Shown: positions 54,906 to 64,000 of the stretch, in pieces
Layout of the letters: each line of letters begins with the position of its first letter
Numbering within the stretch: the first letter of the stretch is position 1
Source: Alligator mississippiensis
Lineage: Eukaryota > Chordata > Crocodylia > Alligatoridae
Assembly (NCBI RefSeq): GCF_030867095.1
Contig: NC_081827.1
Span: 23,813,001-23,877,000 of the forward strand
Reading direction: 5' to 3'
Length of the DNA stretch: 64,000 nucleotides
Position numbers and translations under genes: made by a program
The notes under the pieces: generated by a model
Database searches by the model: none
What the model was told of the DNA's origin: nothing
Seen by the model: only the letters and a program-made list of their open reading frames with translations

Positions 54906-57900
54906 CGGGAACCGCCGCGGGCGGGAGCGAGCAAGCAGGCGGCTGCGCTTCCTGTTGGTGCTGGCCCGGGTCAGGCGCTGGCAGGGCAGGGCAGGGCTGA
55001 CCCCATCCCCCGGGCGCTGCGGCCCCCGCTGCACGTGACACATCCAAACTGCGCTGTGTTGCAGCCCCGCCTCGCTTGCAGAGCAATTGTTAGTAAAGAG
55101 CTAAGTTTTTCCCATTCGTGCAGCTCAGGCTTTCAGAGCAATGCCAGAAGTCACGAGAGCTGGCAGCAGGGGCACTCCAACCAGACACGGTGCCGACCCC
55201 TGCTGTAGCTGGTTTGTATCCAGCGTTAATTGGGATGTGTAGCAGGGCCCTTTCTTTTCATTTATATTTTGTCAAACAGTCCCGGTGAGAAGCGCGGCGG
55301 GTCTGTGGGGGGAAAACCCTGCGATTCTGGGGGAATTCTGTATTCATTCAGGGCAATAAATCTGCTGTATCATTGGCGTACTTCTTTGAAGAAGGAAGCC
55401 AGGCGTCTGGTAACAAAGTGGGAAGAGTTTCCTTCATTGGCAACACGAGGCGCAAGGTGCAGTGCAGTTAGGGGGCTGATCTGAGAGCCGTGAGCTCTTC
55501 GGGTAAGTCTCGTCCTGTTCTGGGTTCAAAAGCCAACGTCGCATTAAGCCGTTTCATCAAAGATGCGTGTCTTTAACGGCAGTTTCCTTGAAATGTGGGT
55601 CAGGTTCGTCCTGGATGTCGTTTTTACACCACCGGCCTGTTCTCCATGACACTTGACACAGCAGAGACAAGCGTGGCAAAGAAGGCTTGCAGGCAGGCAG
55701 CTGTACATGATGGCTGAAAATATTTGGATTTTACCTCCTACGAATAGGTTTTCTTACCATGTATCGGGTATTGTTGCCTTTCACACAACCTTTCCACCAC
55801 TCTAAACAAATTGGACAGGACGCCTACCCTCTCCTTTTAATAACAAAGAAACAAAAAATCTCCCATCCTCATAGTAAGCGGATATCGATCACAATGACAT
55901 GAGCTGGTCGATGCTGCAACAGTTTGTGATTTCTAGCTTACTTATCAGTTGGCAGAAGGGTTAAAAATACGACCCTAATGTATTTTTTGGCACTTCTTTT
56001 TACTACTTTCATTTGTAAAGACCGTTTCATTTCTGCTTTTGTAAAGACTGCGGTTGAGATCAGCTTAGAAAAGTAAAAGCAAATAATGTAAAAAAACCTT
56101 ATCTTGATATATACTTACACAATTACTAAGTTCTCAGTTCCTAACTGAACACCTTGCCAAAAGTTTTCTTGTTTTCTTCTATAATCAGCTTGCCACCTAT
56201 GTATTGCTGCTATAATAATAGTAATGTTCAATTCATTCAGTCTCGAACACTTATATGAAACTGCAGGTAAGTATAAAAGTTTCTGCCCTTTAAAGACCAT
56301 TCATTATCTTTCAGTCTAATGTGACCAAATTTGCAGTTAAAAACACAGAACTAGTTCTAGGTAATGGTATGGAGCTGTTTTAAAGATATTTGAGGTAGTA
56401 GTGACCATCATGATTTGGAAAGGTGAAGTCATGGCAGGGCCTTCAGAAAAGCAGGAATCTTTTCAATAAGCCTGTCTGATATTAGTAGGGCTGCTGCCTA
56501 CCGTTTCAAATTCTACTACACACTGACTTTCTGGTATATTGCTATTAAAATAAAAAATGAGACGTGGTAGGTGTAGTATTGTAAATAGGGACACATTTGA
56601 AAATGGCTCTATGTACTGAAGGCCTGGCCTTACAAACATAGCACAGGAAGCTCCTGCCTATCCTATCAGGTCCAGTCCCCTGCATTTATAAGCTATTTTT
56701 TAAACATATAGGCATGCCTGAATTACACAGCAGTCAAGTTTAGTGTGTACATACATATTTTCAGTATTGGAGCCCAAATGAACAGACAAAAAATATTTTA
56801 TATGATACTGAACTTGGAGATCCGACATAGCATGTTTGTGAACAGGATGTATAAAGGACGTATAATTGGAAAGATTTCCAAGAGCATGGTGATCTATAAA
56901 AACAAAAAAACCAAAAACAAACCACCCCAAAGACAACCCTAAGCAAACCCCCAAACAAAGACAACCCAAAACAAACCCCGCCTCAAAACCCAAAAAAACT
57001 GATCAGCATTGATTGGCAAAATTAGCTTTTAAAAATAAATACTCCAGTTGTGACTTTTCTTTTCTTTTTTTTTTTTTTGTGCTTTAAAAATATCAGGGAG
57101 AGCTTGTTGCTGTGAATTAAAACTGAGCTGTGTTTGAAAAAAGCTTTCATGTAAATCTGGCTCTTTTGAGTCTATTGTTGGTGATGGTCAAGTGTCCTAC
57201 TGAAGCGGGAGATTGTAAACCAGTGACAGAAGTGTTTGAAAACTTGTCTAACATGCAGAAATTGAACTTTTTTTTGCCTTCAAGATAGTCTGCAAAGGGC
57301 TTTCAAATCTTTCAGAGAGAAAATTAATTAGCTTTTAGTATTATAGTTAGCAATTGTAAGCATTACTACAAAAATGCATACTACCTTGGAGTTTCCATTG
57401 ATGCACATGCTGAGCATGCAGGCACATTCATATTCTGACCTGACAAGAAAAGCAACTCTGTTTGCATTCAGCTGCATTTATTATTCAGTACAGTCCCTGT
57501 CCATATTAATGCGCTTGTTAAATTCAGCTGCCTGTTTTGGGGGATTTTTTTTTTTATTGTGGCATATGAAAGGCTATTGTTTCCAGTGTTACCACCATGG
57601 ATGCCCTTGGATTTCCTTCAGGTTTAAAGGATCACCAGTGATTGCCACTCCGATTTAATTTTTCTCTATTTTACAAATGTTTGGTGACTCCCTTGCTTCG
57701 ACACACCCTCATGCAAGTTCTGCACAGATTAAAAAATGGCTGCTCAAAAAGGAAAAATGACAGTCCTTTGACTCCACGTTTTGTGGTGTAGAAGGTCTTG
57801 TGTGAAGTAATTTGCACTGCGAGAGTTTTAACTGGAAAAGAAGTAACTAGTTTGGAGGCTACTGTACTTTTCCCGAAGGCTCAGAGAAGTGACTACGTTC

Positions 57901-59397
57901 TATGAAGCTTCTATTAGAGGCAATGTAGTATGTGCTGACCTCCAAAAGAGAACAGCAAATTTTCTTGGTTATTTTTGGTTAATAATCTCTGATGTAATGC
58001 TGTTATGACCTGAAAACTGGGTAATGAGGGCGGGGGAGGGCAGAGGAGAGTAATGCCAGGAGCCTTTTTCTCTCTCCACCTCTAACAAAATACCAGTTCT
58101 GAATTTTTTTGATCCAAAAAATGAAATAAAACAGAGGAGGTTTTCTTTCCATTATTAGCCAGCCTAAGCGGCTTAAAATATTAAACTGCTTGCACCCTGG
58201 GGAGGAAAGAAACTTCCTACCAATCTTGTGTGATAACCAGGGTAAATAGTGAAACAGAACAAACCACCTGACAAGACTTTTGAGAATTTCCCAGTCCCAC
58301 TCGCTGAACCACATTCCTATTGCAAATGAACATGCAGATGTCAGACTTCCCAGTTACGGACTGCGTTTCTTAATCACAGTCACATTTGTGATCATGCAAC
58401 CATTCTTTGGCAACCAAAGTATTTAGAAAGCATGAAGAAGTAGTATCAGAAAAGCACTTAATGTGGTATAAGACTTGTCTTATCAAAAGAAATTAATTGT
58501 GCTCTTCTGTTGCTTTCATTTTATATCTAGTGCTTCCCTGCTGACTGGTCCTTCTCATCCCTCTGAATATCTCTCGTCTGATCTCTCTTCCACCCCCATT
58601 GTCTTAGCCGTGTTTCCATGATGCCTAGGATCTTTGGATGTGCTTCCTCAATGCTGCTGAGTTCCTTAATACTCAGCACATGCTGCCTAGCTCCATGGCT
58701 CCCTCGTGGCTTTGATCTCTGAAAACAGTTTCTGTTTCTGATCCTGCTTGTATATGGGAATGGCCTCCAGAGGAAACAGCTAAGCTGGCACCACTTCATT
58801 TCCACATCCAGGCAGCTGGAAATAAGTTGGCAGTTTTCATAGAGCTTGTTTGTTCTCTGCAAACCCCCAGAAAGTGCTCCAAGGGCTGCAGTGCAGAGAT
58901 ACTACTTTATAAAGTCCTGCATGGCATATAAGGGCTAGAAGCTGATCATGTTTGTCTGCTACAAACAGCACAAGATGAATCCAAGCCTCTTTCATTAAAT
59001 ATTCCTCATCTTTACTAAGAATAAATATTAAGGTGTAATACTAAATACAATTAGGAGATGGTCCTGAGATCACACTGTAGGTAGATGGTTAAAATGTTGT
59101 TGCATTACATTGACAGTAAAGACTACTCACAGACATGATTTATATAATGTGGTTGAGCAGCGAAGATTACAAATCAAGCTTCTTCTCTTTATACTTTGAA
59201 ATGCTATACACATCTCATATTAAGCTATTTGGGAATTAAATGGAAGTCTACTGTTCTTTGTTCAAGAACTGAAGTTTTTTCATGTACAAATGTGCCTTTG
59301 CAGATTTAAAATTAATGCTCATTTGTCTTAAAGCATCATAAGTTTTACAGTGAATTAGCCCAAGTCAGAATCTTATGCCTTACACCTATCATTTTAG
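54900..59397 (+). other. Putative first intron
   Basis: Bounded by GTAACG (54900) and CACCTATCATTTTAG (59383-59397). CpG-rich at its start (to about 55.5 kb), then AT-rich. It includes an A/C-rich low-complexity patch at 56895-57000 and T runs at 57064 and 57548. I found no further exon, though a small one could be missed. Confidence 0.45.
56895..57000. repeat. A/C-rich low-complexity patch
   Basis: Irregular AAAACCAAAAACAAACC/AACCC units. The antisense frame across it (56700-56993) is an artefact. Confidence 0.85.
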
Positions 59398-59474
59398 ATA
59401 CCTTTGAGGAGACTTCATCAACACTCTACATACTAAATGTTGAAAGAAGTGGAAAAATTATATACACCTGGAAG
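59398..59474 (+). CDS. Second coding exon of the same unidentified gene
   Basis: A 77-nt segment is flanked by an acceptor (pyrimidine-rich CTTACACCTATCATTTTAG) and a strong donor (AAG|GTAAGT). With the single G carried over from exon 1 the first codon is GAT. It then reads TFEETSSTLYILNVERSGK followed by IIYTWK and ends on a codon boundary, with no stop. The alternating hydrophobic pattern (TLYILNV, KIIYTW) looks like paired beta strands, for example of a propeller repeat; that is only an impression. The link to exon 1 is inferred from phase and strand. Later exons must lie further on or beyond 64000. Confidence 0.6.
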
Positions 59475-60703
59475 GTAAGTCTACAGCAACTCTCTGCAGC
59501 TATACTAGAAAGTAACAGCATGGTAAACCCTTCTTTTCATATAATACTTCCACCTTGAATTTAGCGTAAGTGACATTTTAAAACCTGAAATTTGATTAGT
59601 TAATTTTTTTTCATTTCTCTTACAATATGAGAGCAGTTGTCCTTTGTTCACTTGCAGAATTGGTTTTTTTTTTTTATAGATTAAGGGGGTGTTTGGATGG
59701 AGGTGAAGTACTGGACTCATTAAATAAGTCCATGGGACTTTTGCCATTGACTTTTGTGAGACCAGAATGTAACCCTGAATGAACATGTATCACTTTAACA
59801 TACAAGCTTTTCATAAGCAACACATTCTTTGATACTGGGAGTTGAGTTGCTTCAGAAAGGAAAAATCTGTTGAATTCATGTGCAGCTATTTCCGATAAAC
59901 TTGATTCATTTATGCATAATGAAGGGTAAAAGAGCTCTTTTTTTCTGCCTTACTTGGTGGTGTTTTAAACACTTATCAGTAGTGCTTAATTATAGTTGTC
60001 ATGGGCTTTGAAAAATCCTTAACTTACTAGTATCCTGCACTGTTTAGGGTCATGTCATTTTAACTTAAAAATAAGCCTTCAAGGCCCTGTTTTGCCCCCG
60101 AATGCATTAGGGAAGGAGAGACTCCCTGAGCTGAATCTAGTGGAGTTCCAAGGAATTTTCTCACTGGTTTGGGGATGTTTCTCCTCTGCGGAAGTAACTG
60201 AGTTTTATTTCTTTAAAAGTGCACATAAAACCCAGACTGTGGAGGATCTACCTGCCTGATGCACAGACTAGAGGATCATGTCTCAAATTGTAGTGCACTG
60301 TCAGAGATGCCTCTTTGTACTCCAAGGCAGCAAAGCTGAAACTCTTCAGAGCATCACATAGGGCTTTAGTAAGGGTAAAGCTGCAGGAGACTTAATTCCT
60401 TGTTCTTATGGATGCAGATTTCCCTTTTGTATAAGAAGGTACAGAAAGTGTGGACCTCTGTACACCACCTCGCAATACTCTTATGGGCACACTAGATCTA
60501 TGGAGGCAACGTGTTATTTATGAGGGGATGATTCCTTCTTCCTAATGTCTTTGAATCAGCCTGAATTATTTCCCTGTGCTGCTGTCTTGGCAAGATAAAG
60601 AACTCTTTTCCCCATGATTGCTCACTCTCCTGCAAAAGTGACCTACAGAGACTTCCTTCATTGTAGAGGGCACAGATATGTTTTGTTTGCTTTTGCTCTA
60701 AGG
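59475..60703. other. No feature recognised (probable intron)
   Basis: AT-rich DNA after exon 2. No further exon that I can support. Confidence 0.45.
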
Positions 60704-61257
60704 CAGGGGTGCTCAGCCTCCAAACCATGGGCCAAATATGGCCATGGGGTCATTGCATAGGATACATGGAGCTCCCCTTGGGTCTGGAAATTTGGTAGTG
60801 GGGGTACGGTGGCCATTATGACTACCCTCACCTGTGCCAAATCCCCAAGCCCCATTCCCTGCATGACTGATTGGAGCCAAGCTATACCCACTTCCCCTGC
60901 AGGGCTGGGCCAGGCCCCCCCACTTCTGAATCTGGACAGTCATACCCCCTTCCCTCCCCACAGAGCTGGGTTGGGGCCTGGCCACTTCCCCCCTCCCCTG
61001 CAGGGCCAAACCATACCCCCTTCCCTCTTTGCAGGGCCAGTTTGGGGACTGGCCTTGCCCCCTTCCCTCACCACAGGGCCAGGTCAAGCTCCTTTCCCCT
61101 GCAGGGCTGCATTGGGGCCAATCTGCCCCTCATGCTGCCAGATAGTGCCTGCCCTACCTGCCCGAATGCTGGATTGGGAGCACTGGCTTGATCCAGCCCA
61201 CAGTTGGGTTGGGTACTGGTAATCTGGCCCATGGGGCAAAAAGGTTGGGCACCACTG
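60704..61257. mobile_element. hAT-type MITE (554 bp)
   Basis: Left end CAGGGGTGCTCAGCCTCCAA and reversed right end CAGTGGTGCCCAACCTTTTT; GGGCCAAATATGGCC and its mate GGGCCAGATTACC follow. Flanks CTCTAAGG and CTCTAAGA agree at 7 of 8 bases. The interior has imperfect tandem GCCCCCTTCCCTNNNCAGGGC units. Confidence 0.85.
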
Positions 61258-61358
61258 CTCTAAGATTTTAAATCTATGAGGGGCTGAGTTGTGAGTACTC
61301 CATGGAATATTTTTACAAGTGGGCAAATGCACTTGCTAATTCCTTTTATGCTCTAACT

Positions 61359-61764
61359 CAGGGGTTCCCAAACTCTGACAGATTGCATACCACCAATTTA
61401 AAATGATACAGCCTTAAGTACCACCAGCAAATTTTTCATACACATAGGCAATAGACTATGTATTAGTGGGCTCTGAGCATCCCACCACTCATCCCGGGGC
61501 CCCATTCACCCCAGCCCCTTCCCCTGCCTCTGCCCCACTCCCTCCCTCACCATGGGGGGCCTCAGTCTTTGCCCCCTCTCCTCCCCCCCCACACACTTAC
61601 TTGCTGGGTGCTGCTCCACACACAGTGCTGTGTTCCTGGCAATGTGCAGCAGGCTGCTGCTGGGCTTTGCGGGGGTGTGGCCCATCCCTCTGGCCTTCTG
61701 CATACCATTCGCAGGTTGTCTGTGTACCACTGGTGATACGCATACCACAGTTTGGGATTTGCTA
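61359..61764. mobile_element. hAT-type MITE (406 bp), perfect duplication
   Basis: Left end CAGGGGTTCCCAAACTCTG; reversed right end TAGCAAATCCCAAACTG. CTCTAACT is duplicated perfectly at 61351-61358 and 61765-61772. It abuts the next hAT directly. Non-coding interior. Confidence 0.85.
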
Positions 61765-61772
61765 CTCTAACT

Positions 61773-62014
61773 CAATGGTTTTCAAGTTTTTTAGACTTGA
61801 GGCACCCCTCTATAACTCTTGTGAATTGAGTGGCACACCATTTATTTATTACAGTGCTCATCTCTTGGCAGCGGGGCTGGGTAGTGGGGGCAGAGTTGTG
61901 GCCAGGCAGAGCCTGAACCTGCCCGTATCTGCTTCTCCTCACACTTCCTGCTGCACCTCTTGAAGGATCTCATTGTACCCCAGGGTGCTGTGGCACCCAG
62001 TTTGAGAATAACTG
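61773..62014. mobile_element. hAT-type MITE (242 bp)
   Basis: Left end CAATGGTTTTCAAGTTTTTT and reversed right end CAGTTATTCTCAAACTGGGT, with GGCACCCC and GGGTGCC inside both ends. Its left flank is the CTCTAACT shared with the preceding element; its right flank TTGTAACC agrees at 5 of 8. Confidence 0.7.
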
Positions 62015-63902
62015 TTGTAACCTTTTGTTGAAACTTTACTTTGTGTAAAGCCTGATAGCTTTATGTTGCATTTTTGACTTCCCATCAGTTTGCAACAAAT
62101 TTTAAGGTAAATCTCTTCTGAATAATGGTTATACTTTTACTTTGCTACTCCAGTGTAAAATATGCAGAAGTGGCACTGAAAAGCTACATTTAGTGAAGAT
62201 AGATAAATTACTTCCAGTATTCTGTAGCTTTCTCTTTTATTTACCTGTATTTACTGTGAGGAAATAGTTAACTTTATTATAGTAGATACTAGTGTTAACT
62301 TTAGGTCTTACAGAGTTGTCTAAAACAATTTAACTTTTTTAGTGTCACCACAGTGAATTATCTGTAATCAACAAGACCATTTTTTGAGAAACCTGCATGC
62401 ATATGTGAGCCTTTGCTGGGTTTGTAGCAGTGAAGTCCCATGCTCTTGGCAGAGCAATTAATGTTTGTACTGATACTATCAGTGAGGTTGGTGCACAAAC
62501 AAGGATGGAGCTCTTCTGGCATTTGTCCCAATAAACAAACATGGAAAACAACCTATCTATCAAATGGAAAAGGACCAAGCATATTATATGTGGAATCAGA
62601 GCTAGGAGGAAGGTAAACTTCTTATTTTCACGTTGCAAGGTATTAGAGAATTGTGCTGACTATTTAAAAAAAAAAAAAAGTCTATATAACAGTTGTGAGT
62701 CACAGGATAAGTACTTATACCCTGCAAGGCAGTATAGGAATTCTGCAAGTGAATGTGAAAACAAATATGTGAGTGCACAGATGTGTGGGTGGATTAATTA
62801 TTGCAACGGTAATTTCAATATTAATCAAATATGCTTTCAGTAGCAAAGTGCAGATGTTGTTAGATTGCAAGAACACATTTCTACTATCAGAATCATTAGG
62901 GTTTCAATTTGGGAAATATCCTTATTTAGAAATGTTTAATTTTAAATTGGTGGTACTTAAGCTCATGAGCAATTGAGTGCTCACTTTACTGTGATAAGTG
63001 TAAAAACCTGAAAGAGAGGAGGCTCAAGGTCTTCAGTTTTAACTTCATAAAATAAGATATAGCATTTCTGTAATTAACCACAAGACCTCTTTCTCAAGCA
63101 CTGTTTAAAAGTAATGGTCATGATATTCAGCAAAGTGAGAGATTATGGTTTGAAGACTACAAGGTTATGTAGTTTCCATTAAGATTACTATTGTGGTACA
63201 CAGACTTCTGCAGCATGACTCATTTCTAGTTCAAAATTGAAATGTTATAAATTGCTTTAAAGCAGAGTCCAAAAACAAAAATAGATTTTTGAAAATAGAA
63301 AGTATGATAAAAAAGTCTTTTCTATTCTAAAACAAAAGTTTTCATTTCTGTTTATTCAAAATTACCATAAATAGTTGTGATTTTACATTATTTAATTATC
63401 TATCAGAAGGTGGTATTTCTTGCTTGTAGAGGCAAGAGGCAGTAGACTATTAGTAATGATGATCATCCTTGAGGGTTTTTTTTTTAAATAGCCTGTGAAA
63501 TCTATTTAGTCTTCATATAGGTAATTTTCTAAGGTAGAGTTTCAATCTGTTCTCCAACTAGCAGATCACTGGGTGGTACAGCAGCTTCTTTACAGGTTCC
63601 ATATACTGTCCAGTTGGTACAAGTGTGGATCCCCAAGAGTGGGTGTTTCAACCCAAAATAGCCTATCTAGGACCAGTGTGGAATCCCCCTTTTATCATGT
63701 GCAGTAGTTTCTCTTCCTTGTCATTCGACTACTCTAATATATGGCCCAAGTACAATGGAGAGGATAAATTCAGATTGTAAGTTTGAATGGACTGCACTTT
63801 CATTCACCGGCAGTACAGATGCTGGTGGTTCAGTCATTGTCCAATGTTGTTCTTTTTAAAAAACATCCCCTTTCAGTCTCTTTCCTGTCATTGGAATTAG
63901 AG
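62015..63902. other. No feature recognised
   Basis: AT-rich DNA, possibly intronic. No exon or named repeat that I can support. Confidence 0.45.
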
Positions 63903-64000
63903 CAAGGGTGTAAAAGATGTGGCCCACAGACTGGATGTGGCCCATGGAACTTTATCAGTGTCATCTGACCTTTGGGGCTGGCAGTGGGACTGGAAATTGG
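63903..64000 (+). mobile_element. hAT-type element cut by window end
   Basis: CAAGGGTGTAAAAGATGTGG followed by CCCACAGACTGGATGTGGCC matches the terminus of the 41962-42213 element. Its right end lies beyond the window. Confidence 0.65.

Noticed and set aside
56700-56993. Antisense hydrophobic 97-codon frame resembling a membrane protein
   Set aside because: Arises from the A/C-rich low-complexity patch at 56895-57000.
1-64000. A new multi-gene defence or metabolic system
   Set aside because: Nothing beyond mobile elements and one gene start is visible; clustering of elements reflects a repeat-rich genome.

Overview
This is vertebrate nuclear DNA and almost entirely repeats. The mix points to a sauropsid, most likely a crocodilian and next a turtle. 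It holds at least seven young CR1 LINE copies plus three old ones, two copies of a second LINE family, a nearly whole Penelope-like retroelement (PLE), many short hAT-type DNA transposons, two Harbinger-like elements, tRNA-derived SINE remnants and several endogenous-retrovirus LTR fossils. There are no bacterial operons, rRNA genes or CRISPR arrays. The species call is inferred from repeat content; no diagnostic gene is visible.

Layout. 0-5 kb: CR1, a hAT transposase relic, an LTR fragment, a PLE tail, CR1, an LTR-like block and CR1. 5-8.7 kb: mostly unannotated AT-rich DNA with a foldback element and a hAT MITE. 8.7-15 kb: CR1, a long antisense LINE interrupted by a retroviral 3' LTR with part of its interior, then CR1. 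15-25 kb: a mariner-like element, a GC-rich minisatellite, CR1, a hAT nested in a terminal-inverted-repeat (TIR) element, a solo LTR and an old CR1 carrying a MITE. 25-45 kb: two Harbinger-like copies, two oppositely oriented LTR relatives, a second copy of the long LINE carrying a hAT insertion, a dense hAT cluster (35.1-36.8 kb), a microsatellite zone and a 1.2 kb hAT with internal tandem repeats. 44.4-49 kb: a GC-rich promoter-like block, then the PLE (reverse transcriptase plus GIY-YIG endonuclease). 49-54 kb: unannotated DNA and a nested CR1-in-CR1 region.

The only host gene I can support is on the + strand from about 54.6 kb. A CpG island contains a first coding exon (ATG at 54833, donor at 54900). 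A second exon with good splice sites and a matching phase lies at 59398-59474. I do not recognise the protein. Beyond it the window holds three short hAT elements at 60.7-62.0 kb, sequence without clear features, and a hAT end cut off at base 64000.

The elements act independently and no multi-gene system is visible. The points of most interest are the PLE with hammerhead-like motifs in two tails, the repeated CTCTAA target site of hAT insertions, a CR1 copy with an SGNH-esterase motif joined to its 3' end, a hairpin that looks made by template switching, and the unidentified two-exon gene start.
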